From NCBI RefSeq assembly GCF_001424165.1, contig NZ_LMOJ01000022.1, positions 149,882 through 213,881 of the forward strand: DNA of 64,000 nt, read 5' to 3'. The notes below the pieces were generated by a model that was not told the DNA's origin, made no database searches, and saw only the letters and a program-made list of their open reading frames with translations. Below are positions 18,426 to 25,772 of this stretch, in pieces (the stretch's first letter is position 1; the number at the start of each line of letters is the position of its first letter). This stretch comes from Massilia sp. Leaf139. Its GTDB lineage: Bacteria > Pseudomonadota > Gammaproteobacteria > Burkholderiales > Burkholderiaceae_D. The translations under genes were made by a program, and so were the position numbers.

Positions 18426-19339
18426 GCCGCTCTCTATGGCACCAGCACGGCCTGACCCTGTCCGAACTGCTGGTCGCGCTGGCGATCAGTCTCGGCGTGC
18501 TGCTGGCCGGCGCCGTGCTGATGATCGGCGCCAACCGGGCCTATGTCGCCCACGAGGATGCGGCCGCCATCGACGACGGCGGGCGCTATGCGTTGGCGCT
18601 GATCGGGCGCGCGGTGCGGCAGGGCAGCTATATCGATTGGGAGAGTCTGAAGGGCGCGGCGCCCGCCAACAACCGGCCGGCGCCGCTCGCTGGCCTGAAC
18701 AGCCGCTCGCTCGTCAAGACCACATTCGGCATCAACCAGCCGGAGACTGCCGCCGTCAACGGCAGCGACGTGCTGGCCGTGCGCTATCCCGGCGCCGGTG
18801 CGGCGCCCGACGGCGACGGCAGCGTGGTCGACTGCGCCGGCTTCGCGGTCAGCGAGGCGGAGGAGGGCTGGAGCATTTTCTATGTCGCGCGCAATGGCGA
18901 CGGCCTGGCCGAACTGCGCTGCAAGTACCGGGGCGCCGCCAACTGGAGCGCGGACGCGGTCGTCGCCGGCGTCGACGGCTTCCAGATGCTGTACGGGATC
19001 GACAGCGACACGCCGCCCGACGGCGTGCCGAACCGCTACGTGCATGCCGGCGCCATCGACGCGCTCGACGCCGCCCTGCCGCCGGGTCAGCTGGACGAGC
19101 GTACCTGGTGGAAGCGCGTGACCAGCGTGCAGGTGGCCTTGCTGCTGCATGGCGAGCGGCCCTCGGCGGCGCCCGTGCAGCCGGCAAGCTATGCCCTGTT
19201 CGGCGCGGCCTACAGCTCCGAGCAGGGAAGTACGGATGCCGGCGTGCAGCTGGCGCGCGCGGAGCTGGACGGCCGCAGCGCTACGCCGACGCGCCGCCTG
19301 TTCACCGCCGTGTTCGCGGTCGGCGCTGCCCAGCCTTGA
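18422..19339 (+). CDS. pilW: type IV pilus minor pilin PilW
   Basis: This 305-residue protein has a prepilin leader (HQHG followed by LTLSELLVALAISLGVLLAG) and a large C-terminal globular domain typical of PilW. The region YALALIGRAVRQGSYIDW is conserved in the family. The start overlaps the pilV stop, and pilX begins six bases after its stop codon. It is a minor pilin in the priming complex. Confidence 0.85.
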   Translation: MSRSLWHQHGLTLSELLVALAISLGVLLAGAVLMIGANRAYVAHEDAAAIDDGGRYALALIGRAVRQGSYIDWESLKGAAPANNRPAPLAGLNSRSLVKTTFGINQPETAAVNGSDVLAVRYPGAGAAPDGDGSVVDCAGFAVSEAEEGWSIFYVARNGDGLAELRCKYRGAANWSADAVVAGVDGFQMLYGIDSDTPPDGVPNRYVHAGAIDALDAALPPGQLDERTWWKRVTSVQVALLLHGERPSAAPVQPASYALFGAAYSSEQGSTDAGVQLARAELDGRSATPTRRLFTAVFAVGAAQP

Positions 19340-19345
19340 ACGGCC

Positions 19346-19969
19346 ATGCGGCGCATCCGATCCGAGCGCGGCGCGGCGCTCGTCACCATGCTGTTCCTGA
19401 TGCTGGCGCTCTTGATGATGTCGCTCTCGAGCGCGCGCGGGGCGCTGGCCGGCGCCAAGTCCGCGCGCTACGAACGCGACCGCCAGATGGCCCATGCGGC
19501 GGCCGAGGCGGCGCTGCGGGACGCCGAGCGCGACATCGACGGCGCCGCCGGGCCGACGTCGCCGCGCACGGCCATCTTCGCGGCGCTCGACGCCGCCGTC
19601 TTCGTCGAGCGCTGCCGCGGCCAGGCCGAGTACGCGGGCCTGTGCAAGGCGGCCACGGGCAAGGCGGCGCCGGCCTGGCAGGCGGCCGACCTGGCCGGCC
19701 GGGCCGGTGTCGAATACGGCCGCTTCACTGGACGGACGCTGCCGACCGGCGTTGCCACCCTGCCGGCCGTGGCCCCGCGCTACCTGATCGAGCTGCTGCC
19801 CGGATCCCACCCGCTGTTTCGCATCACGGCGCTGGGAGTCGGCGCCGACCCGGGCACGGTGGTCGTCTTGCAGAGCCATTACCGGCGCGCCGCCGGCGGC
19901 CAGCCGGGACGGCGCCTGGGCTGGCGCGAGATCGCCAACTGGCCCGAGCTGCACCGCGCCGCGTCCTGA
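19346..19969 (+). CDS. pilX: type IV pilus assembly protein PilX
   Basis: This 207-residue protein has the PilX-type N-terminus SERGAALVTMLFLMLALLMMSLS, a hydrophobic pilin helix lacking the canonical Phe+1, followed by ARYERDRQMAHAAAEAALRD (PilX_N region). It is a minor pilin with a periplasmic C-terminal domain. In many relatives pilY1 follows pilX; here the next gene is a PilE-like pilin after 32 bases. Confidence 0.78.
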   Translation: MRRIRSERGAALVTMLFLMLALLMMSLSSARGALAGAKSARYERDRQMAHAAAEAALRDAERDIDGAAGPTSPRTAIFAALDAAVFVERCRGQAEYAGLCKAATGKAAPAWQAADLAGRAGVEYGRFTGRTLPTGVATLPAVAPRYLIELLPGSHPLFRITALGVGADPGTVVVLQSHYRRAAGGQPGRRLGWREIANWPELHRAAS

Positions 19970-20001
19970 TCCGCATCTTGATTCGTTACAAGGAGAGAAC
20001 G

Positions 20002-20442
20002 ATGGCGCGCATGCGCGGTTTCACCCTGATCGAAGCGATGGTCGTGCTGCTCATCATGTCGGTGCTGGCCAGCCTGGCCTGGCCCAGCTATGCCGGGTAT
20101 GTCACGAAGACGCGGCGCATGGAGGGCAAGGTGGCGCTGATCCTCGCCCTGCAGCGGCAGGAGCAGCATCATGCCCTGCACCACACCTATGTCGCCTTCT
20201 CGAGCATGGAACCGGTCGCGCAGCTGCCCTGGTGGTCGGGCAACGACGCCGCCGGCAGCGCCTACGAACTCGATGCCGAGGCCTGCCCCGGCAGCGAACT
20301 GCGCGACTGCGTGCAGGTGCGGGCGCGGCCCGGCACGGCCAAGGTGGATGCGCGATTCAGGGACGACGAGTGCGGCACGCTCAGCCTGCGCAGCACGGGC
20401 GAGCAGGGCGCCAGCGGGCAGTCGGCGCGCTGTTGGCCATGA
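20002..20442 (+). CDS. pilE: type IV pilin-like protein PilE
   Basis: This 146-residue pilin has a leader and cleavage site (MARMRG followed by FTLIEAMVVLLIMSVLASLA), Glu+5, and two cysteine pairs in the C-terminal half (CPGSELRDC and a later Cys pair). An AGGAGA ribosome site precedes the start. In beta- and gammaproteobacteria this last gene of the minor cluster encodes the PilE minor pilin. Its stop overlaps the fimT start. Confidence 0.82.
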   Translation: MARMRGFTLIEAMVVLLIMSVLASLAWPSYAGYVTKTRRMEGKVALILALQRQEQHHALHHTYVAFSSMEPVAQLPWWSGNDAAGSAYELDAEACPGSELRDCVQVRARPGTAKVDARFRDDECGTLSLRSTGEQGASGQSARCWP

Positions 20443-21008
20443 GCTTGGCCACGAAAAGAAACGGTGGCTTCTCGCTGTCCGAACTGCTGACCGTTACTGC
20501 CGTGGCCGCGCTGCTGCTGGGCGTGGCCTTGCCCGAGCTCGGCGCGGCGCTGCGCGCCCAACAGCTGCGAACCGCCAGCAACGACCTGTTCGGCGCGATC
20601 AGCCTGGCGCGGGCCCAGGCGATCGCGCGCAACGAGCGCGTCATCCTGACGCCGCGCGACATGGCCGGGGTCGACTGGGCGCAGGGCTGGACGGTCTTCG
20701 TCGACCGCGACGCCGACGGCGAGTTCAGTCCAGGCGACGAGATCCTCGCCGTGCACGAGGCCTTGCCCGAGGGCGTAGGCAGCGCCTTCGCCTTCACGAG
20801 TCCTGCAGCGCCGTATTACATCGCCTACAATGGCGCCGGGCGCAGCTGCAGCCGCACCAGCAGCGCCAGTGCGCGCTGGGGCACGCTGTCGCTGTTTCAT
20901 GGCGGCGGCATCCGCCGCATCAAGATCAACATGCTGGGCCGGGCGCGCGCCTGCGATCCGGCGCGCGATGCCAATTGCGACGGCGCCGACGCACCATCCG
21001 GCGGTTAA
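20439..21008 (+). CDS. fimT: GspH/FimT family minor pseudopilin
   Basis: This 189-residue protein has a pilin leader (NGG followed by FSLSELLTVTAVAALLLGVALPEL) and a GspH/FimT domain (LARAQAIARNERVILTPRD, GWTVFVDRDADGEF). The ATGA overlap with pilE and the absence of a gap indicate translation coupling. FimT-type pilins prime assembly and in some species bind DNA for uptake; the C-terminal sequence here is rich in Arg and Cys. ribD starts 29 bases downstream. Confidence 0.82.
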   Translation: MSLATKRNGGFSLSELLTVTAVAALLLGVALPELGAALRAQQLRTASNDLFGAISLARAQAIARNERVILTPRDMAGVDWAQGWTVFVDRDADGEFSPGDEILAVHEALPEGVGSAFAFTSPAAPYYIAYNGAGRSCSRTSSASARWGTLSLFHGGGIRRIKINMLGRARACDPARDANCDGADAPSGG

Positions 21009-21037
21009 CCGTTCGAAACTTGGAATGAACGAACACT

Positions 21038-22156
21038 GTGCACATCAATAACGATAACGAAGCCATGGCCCTGGCCCTGGAGTGGGCCGCGATGGGCATG
21101 TATATCACCGCGCCCAATCCGCGCGTGGGCTGCGTGATCGTGCGCGATGGCCTCGTCATCGGCGCCGGGCACACCCAGCCGGCCGGCCAGGCCCATGCCG
21201 AGATCCAGGCCCTGCGCGACGCCGCCGCGCGCGGTAACGACGTGCGCGGGGCGACCGCGTACGTGACGCTGGAACCCTGCAGTCACTACGGCCGCACGCC
21301 GCCCTGCTCGAAGGCGCTGGTCGAAGCCGGCCTCGGACGCGTGGTCGCGGCGATGGGCGACCCGAATCCGCTGGTGGCCGGGCGCGGCATGGCGCAACTG
21401 GAGGCGGCCGGCATCGCCACGGCCTCCGGGCTGATGGCGGACGTGGCGTACGAACTGAACATCGGCTTTTTCTCGCGCATGCGCCGTGGCCGCCCCTGGG
21501 TGCGCCTGAAGACGGCGGCCAGCCTGGACGGCATGACGGCGCTCGAGAATGGCGACAGCCAGTGGATCACCGGGCCCGAGGCGCGCCAGGACGGCCATGC
21601 CTGGCGTGCGCGCGCCTGCGCGATCCTGACCGGCATCGGCACTGTCAAGGCGGACGATCCGCAGCTGACGGTACGCGGCGTGGACATGGGCATTGCGGCG
21701 CCGCGCCAGCCGCGCCGCGTGATCGTCGACAGCCGGCTCGAGATCGATCCAGCCGCGCGCATCCTGCAGGGCGAGCCGTGCTGGATCGTGGCCGCCGTGC
21801 CGCACCCGGAGAAGCAAGCCCTGTTGCGCGCGGCCGGGCACGAGATCATCCTGCTGCCCAATGCCGGCGGCAAGGTCGACCTGCCGGCCCTGATGCTGGA
21901 ACTGGGCCGGCGCGAGATCAACGAAGTGCACGTCGAGGCGGGCAGCAAGCTCAATGCCTCGCTGGTGCGCGAAGGCTGCGTCGACGAGCTGCTGGTCTAT
22001 CTCGCGCCCAGCCTGATCGGCGCCGGGCAGGGCATGTTCGCCTTGCCGCCCCTGGCGCGCCTGGACGACAAGATCTGCCTGCGTTTTCATGCGGTGATGC
22101 CGGTCGGCGCCGACCTGCGCATCCTGGCCAGATTCAATACCCAACCTGAGGAATAA
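21038..22156 (+). CDS. ribD: bifunctional riboflavin biosynthesis deaminase/reductase RibD
   Basis: This 372-residue enzyme performs the second and third steps of riboflavin synthesis. The N-terminal zinc deaminase (about 1-145) shows HAE and PCSHYGRTPPC. The C-terminal NADPH reductase (about 148-372) shows VRLKTAASLDGMTA and VHVEAGSKLNASLV. GTG is the start codon. It is followed at once by ribE, five bases away. It is cytoplasmic. Confidence 0.96.
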   Translation: MHINNDNEAMALALEWAAMGMYITAPNPRVGCVIVRDGLVIGAGHTQPAGQAHAEIQALRDAAARGNDVRGATAYVTLEPCSHYGRTPPCSKALVEAGLGRVVAAMGDPNPLVAGRGMAQLEAAGIATASGLMADVAYELNIGFFSRMRRGRPWVRLKTAASLDGMTALENGDSQWITGPEARQDGHAWRARACAILTGIGTVKADDPQLTVRGVDMGIAAPRQPRRVIVDSRLEIDPAARILQGEPCWIVAAVPHPEKQALLRAAGHEIILLPNAGGKVDLPALMLELGRREINEVHVEAGSKLNASLVREGCVDELLVYLAPSLIGAGQGMFALPPLARLDDKICLRFHAVMPVGADLRILARFNTQPEE

Positions 22157-22161
22157 GAAGC

Positions 22162-22791
22162 ATGTTTACTGGAATCGTCGCCGCCGTCGGCAACATCAAT
22201 TCGGTCGCCCCACTGGCGGGTGGCCTGGACGCCGGCGTGCGCCTGCGGATCGATGCCGGCGGCTTGCCGCTGGCGGACGTCGCGCTGGGCGACTCGATCG
22301 CAATCAATGGCGCCTGCATGACGGTGGTCGAGAAAACCGACTCGGCATTCTCGGTGGACGTCTCGCGCGAAAGCCTGAACAAGACCGCCGGCCTCGATGC
22401 GCCGGGCGAAGTCAACCTGGAAAAGGCGCTGACCCTGGCCGAACGCCTGGGCGGCCACCTGGTCTCGGGCCACGTGGACGGCCTGGGCAAGGTGCACAGC
22501 TTCGAACCGGTGGGCGAATCGCGCGAACTCGTCATCGACGCGCCGCACGAACTGGCCAAGTTCCTGGCCTACAAAGGCTCGATCGTCGTCAACGGCGTCT
22601 CGCTGACGGTGAACCGGGTCGAGGATCTGGTGGTGGAGGGCGAAAAAGTCTGCCGCTTCTCGATCAACCTGATTCCGCACACGATCGAAGTCACCACGCT
22701 CAAGCACCTGCGCGCCGGTTCCAAGGTCAACCTCGAGATCGACCTGATCGCGCGTTACGTCGAGCGCATGCTGTCGGCCTCGAAGACCTGA
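22162..22791 (+). CDS. ribE: riboflavin synthase alpha chain
   Basis: This 209-residue enzyme dismutates two lumazines to riboflavin. Two Lum-binding repeats are present: MFTGIVAAVGNI with SIAINGACMTVV in the first half, and SGHVDGLGKV with SIVVNGVSLTVN in the second. GAGGAATAAGAAGC precedes the start. Its last 37 bases overlap the 3' end of the convergent NERD gene. Confidence 0.97.
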   Translation: MFTGIVAAVGNINSVAPLAGGLDAGVRLRIDAGGLPLADVALGDSIAINGACMTVVEKTDSAFSVDVSRESLNKTAGLDAPGEVNLEKALTLAERLGGHLVSGHVDGLGKVHSFEPVGESRELVIDAPHELAKFLAYKGSIVVNGVSLTVNRVEDLVVEGEKVCRFSINLIPHTIEVTTLKHLRAGSKVNLEIDLIARYVERMLSASKT

Positions 22792-23573
22792 TCGCCGCCC
22801 GCGCCTTCGGCAGGCGCCGGCGCTTTGGCGGCGGCCGCGGGCGGCGGCAGGCTGGGGCGCAAGTCAGGGCGCAGGCCGAAGCGGGCCATGGTGTCCGCGG
22901 TCGAAGGGCGGTGCAGGGCGATCAGGCGCTGGGCGATGTCGCTGATCGAATCGGACATCCTTGTCCGGTTCAGGTAGCCCTGGATCGTCGAGGCTTGCGC
23001 ATTGTCGGCGCTGGCGCTCAGCTTTTCCATGAACTGGTCGGCCTTCATCACGCGCGCGCTGTCGAAGCGGCGCGGACGTTCGATGCGCGCGTTCGGGGCC
23101 AACAGCACCAGGGTGTCGACCGGCGCGTCGTCGAGTCCGAAGGCTTCGAGCGCGTCGCGCAGCACCGAGACCTGGCGCGCCAGCGCGTCGAGCGGCGAAG
23201 CCATGGGCTCGAGCGTTTCCGTGACCGGGTTCCAGCGCAGGAAATCGCCATCCTCGGTGATGCGCAGGCCGTGCCGGAAGTGCTTGGTGTCGAGCAGGTA
23301 GAAGCGGCGCGAGCGGTGGATCAGCAGGTGGTCGATCTGCGCCGCCTGGCCGCCGCCCGACACCAGACGCAGGTCGTGCACCACGGCCGTGCGCGTGGAA
23401 TCCTTCAGGTAACCGTCGATCAGCCCGGCCGCGTCGCGCTCGGCCGCGATCCCGGCGCGCATCATGCGCAGCTCGCGCTCGATCAGCGGTCGCTTGTCCG
23501 GGCCCGCCAGCGCCAGCATGCGCTGGAGTATCGCGACGACGGGCATCTTGTTGTCGCTATCCTTGTAGATCAT
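22755..23573 (-). CDS. NERD domain-containing protein
   Basis: This 272-residue protein has a nuclease-related (NERD) domain at about residues 40-175: AERDAAGLIDGYLKD, then QAAQIDHLLIHRSRRFYLLDTKH, whose Asp...Asp-Thr-Lys arrangement resembles the PD-(D/E)XK-like core of NERD proteins. The C-terminus is Ala/Pro-rich and probably disordered. The start at 23573 follows CAGGAG. The function is unknown; DNA processing is a family-level guess. It is convergent with ribE, sharing 37 bases, and divergent from the S9 peptidase gene. Confidence 0.8.
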   Translation of the reverse strand: MIYKDSDNKMPVVAILQRMLALAGPDKRPLIERELRMMRAGIAAERDAAGLIDGYLKDSTRTAVVHDLRLVSGGGQAAQIDHLLIHRSRRFYLLDTKHFRHGLRITEDGDFLRWNPVTETLEPMASPLDALARQVSVLRDALEAFGLDDAPVDTLVLLAPNARIERPRRFDSARVMKADQFMEKLSASADNAQASTIQGYLNRTRMSDSISDIAQRLIALHRPSTADTMARFGLRPDLRPSLPPPAAAAKAPAPAEGAGGDQVFEADSMRST

Positions 23574-23771
23574 CGTCAACTCCTGCTGAGGTCGAACTTC
23601 CACTCTAGCTCTGCGTCAACAATCCGCTCTCGAATTTCTTAAGTTCAAGCAAGTTTATTCCGCATGCATGAAGTTTGTTGCGCACCAGACTCAAGCAAAT
23701 GCGCGTAGACTCCCGGCAAAACAAACAGGAGCCTGCCCGCAAGCGGCAACGGCCGATCACCAGGAGACGAG

Positions 23772-25715
23772 ATGAGAGCAGAGAACGTGTTGCCGCGCGC
23801 CGCGCTGGCGGCCTTGCTGTTGGGTGCGGCGACGAGCCATGCCGCCCAGATGCGCGAATACCGGCATGTGGCGATCAGCGCCGGCGGCGAATCGGTCGCC
23901 GCGGTCGAGTCGAACGACCCCGGCATTCCCGGCCAGCGCGGGCGCGGCCACATCGTCGTACGCGACGCCGCCAGCGGCCGCATCACGGCCGAATTCGACC
24001 CCTGCGCCGCCTGCTCCTACGATTTCCCCAGCTGGTCGCCCGACCGCAAGTCGCTCGCCTTTATCGGCGCCGACCGCGCCGCGGGCACCGCGACCCTGTG
24101 GGTGGCGCGCGCCGGCAAGCTGAGCGCCGCCGCCACCATCAAGGGCGTGGCGAACACGGCGCGCTGGTCGCCCGACGGCGCTCGCATTGCCTTGCTCGCC
24201 ACGGTCGGGGCGAAGAAGCAGACCGGCGCCGTGGAAGCGGGCGCGCGCCAGGTCGGCGAGATCGGCGTCGACGAGGACGCCCAGCGCATTGCGCTCGTGC
24301 CCGCGGCCGGCGGCGAACCGCGCCTGGTGTCGCCGCCGGACACCTATGTCTACGAATACAACTGAACGCCCGACGGCCGCGGCTTCGTCGCCACCAGCGC
24401 CAAGGGCAATGGCGACAACAACTGGTGGGTCGCCACGCTCGGCCATATCGATGCCGGGAGCGGCGCGCTGCGCATTGTCGCCGCACCGAAGATGCAGATC
24501 AGCCTCCCGCACGTGTCGCCGGACGGCCGCACGGTCGCTTTCGTCGGCGGCCTGATGAGCGACTTCGGCTCAGTCGGCGGCGATGTGTTCACGGTACCGC
24601 TGGCCGGCGGCGAGCCGCTCGACGTGACCCCGAATTATCCTGGCTCCTTCAACGGCCTGGCCTGGAAGGGAACGCAATTGCTGGCCTCCAGCCTGCAGGG
24701 CAGCGAGATGGCGGTGGTCGCGCTCGATCCGCAGGCACGCACGGCGCGCACGCTGTGGAGCGGGGCGGTGACGGCCACGGGGTCGGGCGACGGCCGCTTC
24801 GTTTTCAGCGCAGACGGATCGTCCGCCGTCTCGGTGCACGAAACCTACGAGCAGGCGCCGCGCATCGTCGCCGGCCACCTGCCGAAGCTGGCGCCGATCT
24901 CGCGCGAGAATGCCGATTTTGCTCCGCAGGTGGCGAGCCGCAGCCTGGTCTGGACGAACGAGGGCATGCGCAGCCAGGGCTGGCTGATCGGGCCGCGCAA
25001 TCCGCGGGCGGGCGTGAAGCATCCGATGATCGTGCTGGTGCACGGCGGGCCGGCCTCGGCCGCCACGCCGCGCTATGTCGCGCCGGGTAACTTCGGCAAC
25101 CCGCTCGTGCGCGAACTGACGGCGCGCGGCTTCTACGTGTTCCAGCCCAACCCGCGCGGCAGCTATGGCCAGGGCCTGGCCTTCACGCGCGCGAACCGGC
25201 GCGACTTCGGCGGCGGCGACTGGCGCGACATCCTGGCCGGCGTCGATGCCGTCGTCCAGCAGGCGCCGGTCGACGGCGCGCGCCTCGGCCTGATGGGCCA
25301 TTCCTACGGCGGCTTCATGACCATGTGGGGCGTCACCCACAGCACGCGCTTCAAGGCGGCCGTGGCCGGTGCCGGCATCGCCAACTGGATCAGCTACTAC
25401 GGCCAGAACGGCATCGACCAATGGATGGTGCCCTTCTTCGGCGCCACCATGTACGACGACCCCGCAGTGTACCGTGCGGCCTCGCCGATCGAGTCGATCA
25501 GGAACGCAAAGACGCCGACCCTGCTGTACGTGGGCGAACGCGACGTCGAGACGCCGGCGGTGCAGTCGATGGAGTTCTGGCACGGCCTGCGCGCCATGGG
25601 CGTGCCGACTACGCTGGTGATCTACGATGGGGAAGGGCATGCGATTCGCAAGCCGGAGCATCAGCTCGATCAGCGCAGGCGGACGATCGAATGGTTCGAG
25701 AAGTATTTGAAGTAG
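23772..25715 (+). pseudogene. S9 family peptidase (prolyl oligopeptidase type) with an in-frame TGA
   Basis: The frame encodes 647 positions, read through one TGA at 24363-24365. Upstream (197 residues) are a signal peptide and the first propeller blades. Downstream (from about 24366) are the rest of the propeller and an alpha/beta hydrolase domain with LMGHSYGGFMTMWG (nucleophile Ser), GERDVETP (Asp) and GEGHAI (His). The TGA falls in YEYN-stop-TPDGRG, where relatives have Trp (YEYDWSPDG), so a TGG-to-TGA change is likely. The rest of the frame looks unspoiled, suggesting a recent mutation, a sequencing error or readthrough. The intact enzyme would cleave peptides in the periplasm. Confidence 0.85.
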
Positions 25716-25736
25716 TCGGCTACGGTGAGCGGAGGA

Positions 25737-25771
25737 ACGTAGGGTGGGCGGGAGACCCGCCCACCCTACGT
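25737..25771. repeat. perfect palindrome of the TAGGGTGGGC family
   Basis: Two 16-base arms (ACGTAGGGTGGGCGGG at 25737-25752 and its exact complement at 25756-25771) with a 3-base loop lie between the convergent S9 and M16 peptidase genes. It could act as a bidirectional terminator. Related sequence is found at 14707-14850 and near 34275. Confidence 0.8.
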
Positions 25772-25772
25772 C

